Shown here in pieces: positions 44,191-52,247 of a stretch of DNA of 64,000 bases. Where the stretch lies: the NCBI GenBank assembly GCA_016713325.1, contig JADJPJ010000002.1, positions 186,001 to 250,000 on the forward strand. Direction: 5' to 3'. This DNA is from Candidatus Flexifilum affinis. Its GTDB lineage: Bacteria; Chloroflexota; Anaerolineae; Aggregatilineales; Phototrophicaceae. The position numbers and the translations under genes are program-made. The first letter of the stretch is position 1; the number at the start of each line of letters is the position of its first letter. The notes under the pieces are model-generated. The model had not been told where the DNA came from. It did no database searches and saw only the letters and a program-made list of their open reading frames with translations.

Positions 44191-44612
44191 GCGGGCGCAT
44201 CACGATGCGCCCCTACGCAAGCCGGTACGTCTGTAGGGGCGGTTCGCGAACCCCCGCCCCCGGGGGCGGGCGCGCGGGGGGGGGGGGGGGGGCGGGGGGG
44301 GGGGCCCTACGCAAGCCGGTACGTCTGTAGGGCCGGTTCGCGAACCGCCCTCGGTAAGATTCAACCGCCCATGGTGAATGGTGCGAGACGGTGAATGGCC
44401 AAAACATGGGTTGGCGGGCGCATCGCGATGCGCCCCTACGACCGGCATGTCCGTAGGGGCGGTTCGCGAACCGCCCTCGGTAAGATTCAACCGCCCGTGG
44501 TGAATGGTGCGAGACGGTGAATGGCCAAAACATGGGTTGGCGGGCGCATCGCGATGCGCCCCTACGAAAACCGGCATGTCCGTAGTCCGTAGGGGCGGTT
44601 CGCGAACCGCCC
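44191..44612. repeat. REP cluster right of the RAYT gene, including a 114-bp direct duplication
   Basis: Type A palindromes GGGCGCATCGCGATGCGCCC at 44193-44212 (one mismatch), 44416-44435 and 44542-44561. Type B palindromes at about 44237-44256 (damaged by a G/C-rich tract), 44331-44350, 44457-44476 and 44593-44612. Each B is preceded by GTAG; each A is followed by CTACG, so A and B are in inverted orientation with GTAG ends facing each other. A 114-bp unit (44327-44440) is repeated at 44453-44566 with two differences. This pairing of inverted REPs is the BIME layout of enterobacterial REP systems. Confidence 0.9.
44251..44306. other. Low-complexity G/C tract, probably corrupted sequence
   Basis: About 55 bases of almost pure G and C, with a G-homopolymer of more than 15, interrupting a type B REP palindrome. 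Neighbouring copies lack any such tract. It breaks an otherwise regular repeat and is likely an assembly or base-calling fault, although replication slippage cannot be excluded. Confidence 0.6.
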
Positions 44613-44650
44613 GAGATTCGTAATTGAGATTCTGCAAGGAGACTCCATCC

Positions 44651-45916
44651 ATGCGCGTACTGCTGTTTGGCTTCGGATCGCGCGGCGACGTCCAGCCCTT
44701 CGCTGCTCTGGGCAAGGGCTTGCAGCGCGCCGGCTACGACGTCACCCTGGCCGCCGGCTCGAACTTCGAATCCTGGGTCAGAAGCGAAGGTCTGAACTTC
44801 GACCCAATCCAGGTCGATGTCGAAGCCATGATGCAGACCGACATCGGCAAAAACTGGCTCGACGGCAGCAGCCACAGCCCGCAGGCCGAGGTCCGCAACA
44901 TGAAGCGCATGGCCGACGCCGCCGCGCCGGGCGTGGCCGCGGACATCCTCCGCATGATCGACCAGTACGACGCCTTCATCAGCGGGGCGCTGGCCGTCGA
45001 GGCGATGGCGGCGGCTACCGCAGCGCGAGGCAAGCGCCACGTCATCGGCCTGATGTCGCCCTGGGCGCCCACCCGCAGCGGCGCCGCCGGCATGAACGCG
45101 CCCCTGCCGCGCGCGAACAGCCTGATCAACCTGGGTTTCGGCTACTTCATTGAGTCGATGATGTCCGGCGTGCTGCGCGCGCCGTCACTGGCCGTGCGTT
45201 CGCGCCTGAACCTGCCGGCGCCAACCCGCGGCGACTTCATGCGCGCCTGGAACCGCACCCCGGCGCTGATCGGCATCAGCCCACTCGTCACACCGCCGCC
45301 ACCCGACTGGAATGACTGCCAGGCCGTGACCGGCTACTGGTTCCTCGACGCGCCGGCCGGTTGGCAGCCATCGCCGGCGCTGACGGCCTTTCTGGAGGCG
45401 GGCGAACCGCCGGTCTACGTGGGCTTCGGCAGCATGTCCTCCCGCGACCCGGAAGCCACCCTGCGCATCATGCTCGATGCGCTGGTGAAAAGCGGCCGGC
45501 GCGGCGTGATCCACAGCGGGTGGGCCGGTCTGAAGAGCGAGAAGCTTCCAGACAACGTCTTCCTGCTCGACAGCGCCCCGCACGACTGGCTCTTCCCGCG
45601 CATGGCGGCGGTGATCCACCACGGCGGGGCGGGGACGACGGCGGCCGGTCTGCGCGCCGGGGTCCCTTCGGCCATCGTCGCTCATATTGGCGATCAGCCG
45701 TACTGGGGCCGTCGCCTCCACGAGTTAGGCGTTGGCGCGCCGCTCCTGCGCCGCCACCTGCTCACCGCCGACAACCTGGTCGAGACAATCCGCCTGCTGA
45801 CGACCGACCGCGATCTGCGTGCTCGCGCTGCTGCCCTGGGCGAGCGCATCCGCGCCGAGGATGGGGTGGGCAACGCTGTGCGGGCATTCGAACAATTTAT
45901 GGAACAGGAGGAATGA
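44651..45916 (+). CDS. GT1/MGT-type glycosyltransferase (UDP-sugar-dependent)
   Basis: 421 residues from the ATG at 44651 (AAGGAGA upstream; an earlier GTG at 44624 lies in repeat-derived sequence). It is a GT-B fold similar to sterol/macrolide/glycopeptide glycosyltransferases: 'LLFGFGSRGDVQPFAALGKGLQRAGYDVTLA' (partial), 'VYVGFGSMSSRDPEATLRIM', 'FLLDSAPHDWLFPRMAAVIHHGGAGTTAAGLRAGVPS' (the HHGGxGTT donor-binding motif, partial) and 'DQPYWGRRLHELGVG'. It glycosylates a lipid or small molecule. The start lies just after the last REP element, which may have placed a new 5' context. Confidence 0.92.
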   Translation: MRVLLFGFGSRGDVQPFAALGKGLQRAGYDVTLAAGSNFESWVRSEGLNFDPIQVDVEAMMQTDIGKNWLDGSSHSPQAEVRNMKRMADAAAPGVAADILRMIDQYDAFISGALAVEAMAAATAARGKRHVIGLMSPWAPTRSGAAGMNAPLPRANSLINLGFGYFIESMMSGVLRAPSLAVRSRLNLPAPTRGDFMRAWNRTPALIGISPLVTPPPPDWNDCQAVTGYWFLDAPAGWQPSPALTAFLEAGEPPVYVGFGSMSSRDPEATLRIMLDALVKSGRRGVIHSGWAGLKSEKLPDNVFLLDSAPHDWLFPRMAAVIHHGGAGTTAAGLRAGVPSAIVAHIGDQPYWGRRLHELGVGAPLLRRHLLTADNLVETIRLLTTDRDLRARAAALGERIRAEDGVGNAVRAFEQFMEQEE

Positions 45917-46033
45917 GGAAGAACAGGGTGCAGTGCCTGGATCGGCGGCGCGGGTTTGACCCGGTGGTGGAACAAGGTTACACTGGTATCCATCACCTGG
46001 TTTTGGGAATAGCACACCTGACGTGCTTCTGAC

Positions 46034-47302
46034 GTGTCCCCTGCAATACCACAATTTAGATGGCGTGATCGGGATTCTGCTGCGCGGGATATCCTCCAGC
46101 TGGTCTATCACGCACCGCCCTTTATCAGTCGCCTTGCCGCGGGCCTCCTTCATGCGTTTCATTCATCCGCCATTGTCCCTGAACTCCGCGCCCTGGTGCT
46201 GGACGAAGAGGTGGAGTACTGGACGCGTATTTACGCCTTGCGCGCCATTTCGTCGGCACAGGGTGATATCCTGGCCATGGAGTTCCAGCCCCTTGCCCAA
46301 GCTGCGATTCAACAACGTCATGAGCAGATGATGCTTGAGGCGGAAGGGGAGGTCTGCATCCGAAGGGCTCCCATCGTTGAGCTGGGTGAACTTGCCGAAT
46401 TCGTGGACGCTCATCCAAGCAATCACGAATGGTTTTTCGCCCTCATCGACTTGGCGGACCCGCGCGTGCAGGAGAGATTTCTAAGTAGCGAACTGTATCA
46501 TCAACACTCAGAAGGTTTCCGGGTTCAGTTGGTTCAGCGCCTTCTAAAACTTCTGGATGACCATCCTGCTCTTGTTGACCTCGGTGTTGTCAATGAACTG
46601 CTCGGTCACGGCGTAACCGCCAGGAAGTGGCTGGAGGCGCATTTTGACAGGGTTCTGGAATTGTCATTGTCCGAACCGGATAACAGGCGACTGAAATACA
46701 TCGCCCGCCACTGGGAACGCCTGAACGATGCTTTGCGAGAGCGAATAACCGGATGGGATGCAGCGCTGCCTCCGAGGCCGCCCCAACCGCCGCAAGTCGA
46801 GTATCGTAACTCCCCTGCGTTTGTCACCCTGCAAGCTCTGTTCGAGCGGGCCGGCGGCGGCGACCGGGATGCGTTTACCAGACTCACGGATATCGCCAGG
46901 CGGCGGCAGGGCAGTGTCCCAATGCGCGCCGTCGCCACTCACTTTATCGGCGAACTGCGTTCGACCTACGACGTCGTTCCGTTGCTCTCAAGGTTGCTGC
47001 TCTACAGAATTGTCCACTGGGATGAACAGGAGTTTGACTCGCCTGTTCGCTTCGAAGCGGGCGAAGCCCTTCTGTATTTGCCCACTGCGGAGACCTGGGA
47101 GACATTCGTGGACGGGTACTTTATCCAGCCTCGCGACGACTTTTTGCGCATTCAAAATGAGTGGATCGCTTATCTTACGGACGTCCTGAGTGGAACGGCC
47201 ACGACGTATCAGAATGCTCATTATCCGGAACCGGAACGGCGGCCCTGGTTTCGAGCGCTGCGCGAGGTCAGTGATGAGGAACTCGCGCAGATGATGAAGT
47301 AA
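46034..47302 (+). CDS. Orphan helical-repeat protein, unknown function
   Basis: 422 residues; GTG start without a clear ribosome site, with an in-frame stop 15 bp upstream, so the frame cannot extend. The chain is mostly helical with HEAT/ARM-like spacing: 'DILQLVYHAPPFISRLAAGLLHAFHSS', 'ELRALVLDEEVEYWTRIYALRAISSA' and 'VQLVQRLLKLLDDHPALVDLGVVNELLGHG' (partial). A linker 'PPRPPQPPQ' separates a C-terminal domain with 'RFEAGEALLYLPTAETWETFVDGYFI'. Codon choice is less GC-biased than in flanking genes, suggesting transfer. It could be the detached helical-repeat part of an NTPase-type protein; no ATPase motif is present. No function can be named. Confidence 0.7.
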   Translation: MSPAIPQFRWRDRDSAARDILQLVYHAPPFISRLAAGLLHAFHSSAIVPELRALVLDEEVEYWTRIYALRAISSAQGDILAMEFQPLAQAAIQQRHEQMMLEAEGEVCIRRAPIVELGELAEFVDAHPSNHEWFFALIDLADPRVQERFLSSELYHQHSEGFRVQLVQRLLKLLDDHPALVDLGVVNELLGHGVTARKWLEAHFDRVLELSLSEPDNRRLKYIARHWERLNDALRERITGWDAALPPRPPQPPQVEYRNSPAFVTLQALFERAGGGDRDAFTRLTDIARRRQGSVPMRAVATHFIGELRSTYDVVPLLSRLLLYRIVHWDEQEFDSPVRFEAGEALLYLPTAETWETFVDGYFIQPRDDFLRIQNEWIAYLTDVLSGTATTYQNAHYPEPERRPWFRALREVSDEELAQMMK

Positions 47303-47328
47303 GCGCCGTCCCTGGACGAGGTGAGTAG

Positions 47329-47412
47329 GCGGACACAGGCAAACTCCGTGTGCACGCCCGCCGCTACAGGCAACCGTGATAGCGTCGGGGTGGGCCAATG
47401 TGCCCGCCCGAC
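47329..47412. repeat. Two REP-like palindromes
   Basis: An imperfect inverted repeat GGCGGACACA...GTGTGCACGCCCGCC (47329-47363), then GTCGGGGTGGGC...GCCCGCCCGAC (47384-47412). These lie between the orphan gene and the DUF1800 gene. Their cores differ from the RAYT-linked families. Nothing else is recognised in this 279-bp gap. Confidence 0.5.
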
Positions 47413-47581
47413 AAAGCTCAGTCCTGTCTTTTCCTCATCTCTCATTACTTTCTTTTCCTCAGTCCGCAGCACTTTGCACTCAGCACTTCTTTTTTGACGA
47501 AACAGTCACATCTCCGTCATCTGCGGGCGCATCCTCTGCGATATGCTCATGCTGTACCGTGATCGTAGAAGAGGGATGCCG

Positions 47582-48331
47582 ATGCCGACCAGCCGTCGCG
47601 ATTTTCTCAAGTTCTCGGCCACCGCGCTGATCGCCGCCGCGGCCGGTGGGGGATACGCCACCGCCGTCGCCGCCCAGCAGGGCGCGCAGACACTGCCCGG
47701 CGCCCGCGACCCGGCGCTCCACTTTCTCAACCGCATCACCTACGGCCCACGACCTGCGGAGGTCGAGCGGGTCCGCCAGATCGGCATCGAGGCCTACCTC
47801 GACGAGCAGCTCAACCCCGAGAGCATCGACGACTCCGACATGGGCGAGCGTTTGCGCCAATTCTCAATTTTGTTCATGGATCGGCGCACCATTCACATTC
47901 TTGGCACCGACAGCCGCGTCTTGTTCGCCCTCGTCCGCGGCATGATCGAGCGGGCGGCGTACAGCAAGCGCCAGTTGTTCGAACGCATGGTGGAGTTCTG
48001 GACCGATCACTTCAACGTCTCTGGCGATGACTACATGCCCGACATGGTGCTCATGCACCGCGACGTCATCCGCCGTCACGCGCTGGGCAAATTTCGCGAT
48101 CTGGTGATCGGCACGGCGCAGCACCCGGCCATGCTCTACTACCTGGATCAGGCTTACAGCGACAAGGAACATCCCAACGAGAACTACGCCCGCGAACTGC
48201 TCGAACTGCACGCTCGGCGTCGACGGCGGTTACACCGAATCCGACGTCAAGGAAGCCGCCCGCGCCCTGACCGGCTGGAGCGTTCACGACGGCACCGAGA
48301 CCGGCTTCTACTTCAACGAAGAGATGCATGA
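47582..48331 (+). CDS. DUF1800 protein, N-terminal part (Tat-exported)
   Basis: Starts at ATG 47582, with GAGG 7 nt upstream (ATG 47543 and 47576 are alternatives). A Tat signal 'SRRDFLKFSATALIAAAAGG' precedes the DUF1800 domain: 'ALHFLNRITYGPRPAEVERVRQIG', 'YLDEQLNPESID', 'LFERMVEFWTDHFNV', 'HPAMLYYLDQAYS' and 'ENYARELLELH' (partial motifs). After 'ELH' (48211) the frame leaves homology: intact relatives continue 'TLGVDGGYTESDV'. Inserting two bases into CACG to make CACACG restores it. It is one gene with the next entry. DUF1800 proteins are secreted, poorly characterised and typically paired with DUF1501. Confidence 0.9.
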   Translation: MPTSRRDFLKFSATALIAAAAGGGYATAVAAQQGAQTLPGARDPALHFLNRITYGPRPAEVERVRQIGIEAYLDEQLNPESIDDSDMGERLRQFSILFMDRRTIHILGTDSRVLFALVRGMIERAAYSKRQLFERMVEFWTDHFNVSGDDYMPDMVLMHRDVIRRHALGKFRDLVIGTAQHPAMLYYLDQAYSDKEHPNENYARELLELHARRRRRLHRIRRQGSRPRPDRLERSRRHRDRLLLQRRDA

Positions 48332-49073
48332 CACGGACGACAAGCTGATCCTCGGCCATACGATGCCGGAAGGCCGCGGCATCGAGGATGGCCTGCACCT
48401 GATCAGCATCGTCGCCAACCATCCATCCACCGCCCGCTTCATCTGCCAGAAGCTGTGTGTGCGCTTCGTCAGCGACGAACCGCCGGAGAGCCTGGTGGAA
48501 AGCGCGGCCCAGGTCTTCACGGAGACGGGCGGCGAAATCGTCCCGGTCATGCGTCACATCCTGCTCTCGGCGGAATTCGCGGCCTCGGCCGGGCAGAAGC
48601 TGCGCCGCCCGCTGGAGCTGTTCATTGGCGTGACGCGGGCCACGGGCACGACCGTGCGCGACGACTGGTACTACCAGACCCTGCTGGAGGATCTGGCTCA
48701 CGTGCCCTATGCCTGGAGCCCGCCCAACGGCTACCCGGATGTGGCCGGCGCGTGGATGGGGACCGGCAGCCTGCTGGCTCGCTGGAACACCGCCATGACC
48801 CTGACACACACCGCCTACAGCGCTCAGGACTCCGGGATGATGACCGAGATCCGCCAGCGGGTGGGGAATCCCGAGACCATCGGCGCCCTGGTCGACGCCG
48901 TCGCCGCACAGGTCTTCGGCGCGCCGCTGGAAGGGGCGGCGCGCGAGTCGTTCGTGATCTACGCGGCCGACCGGGGCAATGAGAACGCACCCGCTACGCC
49001 GCGAGTCATTTCCGACAAGCTGGGGACGCTCTACGGCCTGATGCTGGCCTCGCCCCTCTACCAGTGGAAGTGA
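48324..49073 (+). CDS. DUF1800 protein, C-terminal part
   Basis: The homologous frame resumes at 48210 ('TLGVDGGYTESDVKEAARAL', 'TGWSVHDGTETGFYF'); the ATG at 48324 is only the first internal start. Motifs 'ILLSAEFAASAGQKLRRPLELF', 'VPYAWSPPNGYPDVAGAW' and 'RWNTAMTLTH' match the DUF1800 C-terminal half. It runs to a normal family end ('SPLYQWK'). The DUF1501 gene begins 203 bp later, after a REP palindrome. Restoring two bases at about 48209-48211 would make a single protein of about 497 residues. Confidence 0.9.
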   Translation: MHDTDDKLILGHTMPEGRGIEDGLHLISIVANHPSTARFICQKLCVRFVSDEPPESLVESAAQVFTETGGEIVPVMRHILLSAEFAASAGQKLRRPLELFIGVTRATGTTVRDDWYYQTLLEDLAHVPYAWSPPNGYPDVAGAWMGTGSLLARWNTAMTLTHTAYSAQDSGMMTEIRQRVGNPETIGALVDAVAAQVFGAPLEGAARESFVIYAADRGNENAPATPRVISDKLGTLYGLMLASPLYQWK

Positions 49074-49189
49074 GGCCGACCATGCCGCCGAGTTCCATAC
49101 CCATGAACGAACCGCCTTCAGCGGCCGCTCCGGCGTGCGCCAATCTGAACTGCCCGGCGAGCCATCTGGCCCACATCCGATGCTCGTTC

Positions 49190-49213
49190 GTAGGGACGAG
49201 GCATGCCTCGTCC
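49190..49213 (+). repeat. REP palindrome with GTAG head, third core type
   Basis: GTAG (49190-49193) is followed by the perfect 20-nt palindrome GGACGAGGCATGCCTCGTCC (49194-49213), in the gap between the DUF1800 and DUF1501 genes. It has the same head as the RAYT-linked elements but another core. Confidence 0.7.
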
Positions 49214-49275
49214 ACCTCTTCTCATCTGCGCCATCATCAATCCACCCGCAATCGAACCGCCAGGAGGATCCACCC

Positions 49276-50541
49276 ATGCCTTCACGACGTGATTTTCTCA
49301 AGAATGCCGGGGCGCTGGGCGCGATTGGCGTCAGCAAGGGCCTGTTCCCGGCCTGGATGCCGCGCCTCGCCTTCCGCCAGATGAACCAGGTCAGCCGGGG
49401 TGATGTGCTGGTGGCCATCTTCCTGCGCGGCGGCATCGACGGTCTGAGCGTGGTCGTGCCCTTCGGCGACGGCGCCAACTACTACGACGCCCGCCCGACC
49501 CAGGCCGTCGGTGAACCCGGCTCCGGGAGCACGGCAGCGCTCGACCTTGACGGCTACTTCGGTTTCCATCCGTCCTTCGCGCCGCTGATGGACATCTACC
49601 AGAACCGGGCGCTCAGCGTCGTTCACGCCACCGGCTCGATCGACCCCAGCCGATCGCACTTCGATGCCATGCAGTTCATGGAGTACGGCACCCCGGGCAG
49701 CAAGACCACCGGCACCGGCTGGATCGGCCGGCATTTGCAGACCGCCTCCTGGCAGAACGACTCGCCGTTCCGCGCCGTCGGCATGGGGGCGATGGCGCCG
49801 ACCTCACTGCGCGGCTCGACGCCGCTGTCGCTGCGCTCGATCGCCGACTTCCACCTCAAGGGGCGGGAGGGCGAACTCCGCCGCGCTCAGCAGTCGCTCA
49901 TGCAGCTCTACTCCGTCGATGCGCCTCAGGATGCGCTTCAGACGCAGGCCGGGCTGGTCTTCGAGACCATCGACCTGCTTCAGGACCTCAACGCCGTCAC
50001 CTATACGCCGGCCAACGGCGCGGCTTACCCCGAGGATGACGAGGGTTTTGGCCTGGGCCTGCGCCAGATTGCCCAGTTGATCAAGGCCAACGTCGGGCTG
50101 GAAGTGGCCTGCATCGACCTGGGCGGATGGGATACGCACGAGAATCAGGGCACGCACGACGGCTACTTCAGCACTCAGCTCGCCGTGTTGGCCCAGGGGT
50201 TGAGCGCCTTCTACGCCGACATGGGCGACACCATGGCCGGCGTCACCGTCGTGACCATGAGCGAGTTCGGCCGCCGCGTGGCCGAAAATGCCAGCGCTGG
50301 CACCGATCACGGACATGGCAATTTCATGCTGGTCATGGGCGGCGGCGCGCAGGGCGGCAGGGTCTATGCCGACTGGCCGACGCTGGCCCCGGAAGCGCTC
50401 AACGACGGCGACCTGACCATCACCACCGACTACCGGGATGTGCTGTCGGAGGTCCTGACCAACCGCCTGGGCAACCCGGCCATCGACCAGATTTTTCCGA
50501 ACTTCACGCCGACGCCGCGCGGCATCGTGACGGCGAGATAG
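49276..50541 (+). CDS. DUF1501 protein (Tat-exported)
   Basis: 421 residues from the ATG at 49276, with AGGAGG upstream. A Tat signal ('SRRDFLKNAGALGAIGV') precedes a sulfatase-like/DUF1501 domain: 'VLVAIFLRGGIDGLSVVVPFGD', 'HPSFAPLMDIYQNRALSVVHATG', 'SRSHFDAMQFMEYGTPG', 'GLEVACIDLGGWDTHENQG', 'VVTMSEFGRRVAENASAGTDHGHGNFMLVMGG' (partial) and 'YRDVLSEVL'. The Asp/His residues match the alkaline-phosphatase-like metal site. It is paired with DUF1800, the usual companion; their joint function outside the membrane is unknown. Confidence 0.93.
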   Translation: MPSRRDFLKNAGALGAIGVSKGLFPAWMPRLAFRQMNQVSRGDVLVAIFLRGGIDGLSVVVPFGDGANYYDARPTQAVGEPGSGSTAALDLDGYFGFHPSFAPLMDIYQNRALSVVHATGSIDPSRSHFDAMQFMEYGTPGSKTTGTGWIGRHLQTASWQNDSPFRAVGMGAMAPTSLRGSTPLSLRSIADFHLKGREGELRRAQQSLMQLYSVDAPQDALQTQAGLVFETIDLLQDLNAVTYTPANGAAYPEDDEGFGLGLRQIAQLIKANVGLEVACIDLGGWDTHENQGTHDGYFSTQLAVLAQGLSAFYADMGDTMAGVTVVTMSEFGRRVAENASAGTDHGHGNFMLVMGGGAQGGRVYADWPTLAPEALNDGDLTITTDYRDVLSEVLTNRLGNPAIDQIFPNFTPTPRGIVTAR

Positions 50542-50548
50542 ATGCTGA

Positions 50549-50683
50549 ACCTCACCCCCAGCCCCCTCTCCAATTTGGAAAGGGGAGGCAAGCGGGCTAG
50601 GGGCGACGAACGCGAACTTCTAGGGTCCTGCGGATCGGATCAAGCGCCCTCTCCAGCATGGAGAGGGGGTTGGGGGTGAGGTT
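50549..50683. repeat. 135-bp element with 25-bp near-perfect terminal inverted repeats
   Basis: The left arm (50549-50573, core CTCACCCCCAGCCCCCTCTC) and right arm (50659-50683, core GAGAGGGGGTTGGGGGTGAG) are inverted repeats with one mismatch in 25. Inner short hairpins are CCAATTTGG and CTCTCCAGCATGGAGAG. It has no coding capacity, so it is MITE- or REP-like. It lies between the DUF1501 gene and the gene at 50803, and its hairpins may terminate transcription. Confidence 0.75.
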
Positions 50684-50802
50684 AGATGCGGCTGAAGACC
50701 CATGTTTGCATACACACCCTGAATGGATAATCGTTCCAGTTCTTCTCATTCCTTGGCTAAACATCGTCCTTGTAACCTGACTTGCGAGGGGACCGACCCA
50801 CC

Positions 50803-51681
50803 ATGCTCAAGCGCACCAAACCCCTGATCCTGCTCATCCTGGCCGCCGCGCTGCTGATCACCGCCGGCAGCGCCCTGGCTCAGACTGACGACCTCAAGGC
50901 CAACTCCATCATCCTGATCGTCGCCAGTTCGGATCTCTTCTCCGACTGGCTGCCCAATTACCCGGACTTCCAGACCAACATCAGCGGACCGGACGAGGAG
51001 GGCAACTGGTATGTCGAGTTCTACGACGTGACCTGGAACGAGTGGCTCGGTTACGCCGTCTTCAACGAGTCCAGCGCCGAGATCGTCGACTCCTTCGCGC
51101 CCAAGCCGCTCGACCCTGACGTCTACCAGGAGCAGCTTGCCCTGGTGGAGCCGGTCATCATGAATGACCCGGAGGTCCTCGGTTGGCTCGACAACAACCC
51201 GGACCAGTGGGACCGGTATATCGACTTCAACCGCTGGGACCGCATCTGGGAGGTCTACTTCACTCGCGGCATCGTGAGCGTGGTAGTCACGGCGGGCGTC
51301 GACGAAAACAGCGACAGCGTCTGGATCAGCGACATTGGCGATCCCAACGCGCTGGAGGAAGAGGAGGCGTGGCATGAGGCGCGCAACAGCGCCATCAACC
51401 TGGCCTACAGCGCCGAGGGCATCGACGTCGCGCTGGATGGGTATGACGACTGGACGTCTTATGCCGAGTGGCAGTATGACGAGGTCTGGAGCGTGAGCTT
51501 TGCCGCTGACGATACCCGCCTCTTCTACGCCCTGGTCGATCTGTCCGCCGAGAAAGTGCTGAATCCGCCGCGGAGTAAGCAGTGCCGATCTGAAATTTGC
51601 TTTGCCTCGAGTACAAAGAGAGACAACCAGAACATCGGTTGTCTCTCTTGTTTTGTGGACCAGGCGGCTGTCGCTATCTGA
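50803..51681 (+). CDS. Secreted protein of unknown function, 3' end probably frameshifted
   Basis: 292 residues as read. ATG at 50803 begins a signal peptide ('KPLILLILAAALLITAGSALAQ'). The mature part is acidic and Trp/Tyr/Asp-rich, with repeated 'NWYVEFYDVTWNEWLGY', 'RWDRIWEVYFTRGIVSVVV' and 'EWQYDEVWSVSFAADD' units, like PepSY/YpeB-type beta domains. The last ~39 residues ('RSKQCRSEICFASS...') run through a terminator hairpin and do not look like the rest. Adding one base after AAT at 51562-51564 gives '..VLNAAAE' and a stop at 51578, before the hairpin. The true protein therefore probably ends there (about 258 residues). Confidence 0.8.
   Translation: MLKRTKPLILLILAAALLITAGSALAQTDDLKANSIILIVASSDLFSDWLPNYPDFQTNISGPDEEGNWYVEFYDVTWNEWLGYAVFNESSAEIVDSFAPKPLDPDVYQEQLALVEPVIMNDPEVLGWLDNNPDQWDRYIDFNRWDRIWEVYFTRGIVSVVVTAGVDENSDSVWISDIGDPNALEEEEAWHEARNSAINLAYSAEGIDVALDGYDDWTSYAEWQYDEVWSVSFAADDTRLFYALVDLSAEKVLNPPRSKQCRSEICFASSTKRDNQNIGCLSCFVDQAAVAI
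51616..51655 (+). terminator. Rho-independent terminator inside the apparent 3' coding tail
   Basis: A 13-bp perfect stem (AAGAGAGACAACC 51616-51628 / GGTTGTCTCTCTT 51637-51649), 8-nt loop, then GTTTTG. Its position inside the annotated reading frame supports an earlier true stop of the gene at 50803. Confidence 0.8.
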
Positions 51682-51701
51682 ACGGGAGCTCTATCCTGTG
51701 C

Positions 51702-52247
51702 TCAGTCAGTCCCCTCAGCGATCTGCTTCAGGGATGGAACGGGAATCCGCTTGCTGCGAAGAATACCGATCCAGCGATGCCCGGTGGCGCTCGAGAGATA
51801 AAACAGCGCGACCAGGATTACGACACCTGCCGCAACCAGGATCCCGCGGGGTTCATTCTGGCCGAGAGGCTGTACTGTCACTGCCAGATTGGTATCCGAA
51901 TTCAGAATCAGGTTCACGTTGGCTCCGCGCGCCACCGCGAATTCGCTCACACCAGACGGCAGCACAAGCTCGAACAAATGAGTGCTGATGCGACCACTGC
52001 CCTGCCGAGTTGATACGTTCGAGGTCTCTGAGGTTGTGCTCGACACCCGGAAGGAACTCGTTCCTGCTCCAACCAACTGCGCCGGGACCGATTCAGCCGA
52101 GAGATTCGTCACCCTCACAGGGCCACTTCCCACACCGATGGTGAGATGAGCTCCAGTGTATGAACGTGGGAGGAGCGAACTGACTGCCCACGCGATGACA
52201 ACAACGCTCACCACAAAGGCGAGCAGCGCTTTCCAATTGATCTTCAT
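51702..52247 (-). CDS. Two-helix membrane protein of unknown function
   Basis: 181 residues, ATG at 52247 with GGAG upstream. A TM helix lies at about 7-26 ('LLAFVVSVVVIAWAVSSLL'). An extracytoplasmic beta-rich, Ser/Thr-rich domain (about 27-130) follows, then a second TM ('GILVAAGVVILVALFYLSS', about 134-152) and a short basic tail. No family was recognised. It faces the preceding gene with a shared terminator in between, and is divergent from the histidine kinase. Nucleotide composition is less GC-rich than the surroundings. Confidence 0.65.
   Translation of the reverse strand: MKINWKALLAFVVSVVVIAWAVSSLLPRSYTGAHLTIGVGSGPVRVTNLSAESVPAQLVGAGTSSFRVSSTTSETSNVSTRQGSGRISTHLFELVLPSGVSEFAVARGANVNLILNSDTNLAVTVQPLGQNEPRGILVAAGVVILVALFYLSSATGHRWIGILRSKRIPVPSLKQIAEGTD

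Noticed and set aside
43210..44612. Possible CRISPR array in the repeat region
   Set aside because: The repeats are palindromic REP elements of about 20-28 bp with irregular spacing and conserved, not variable, spacers, and no cas genes are near.
44213..44715. Apparent repetitive minus-strand proteins over the REP cluster (171 and 275 codons)
   Set aside because: They are translations of the REP sequences themselves ('GSRTAPTD', 'RFANRPY' units), a known false-gene pattern.
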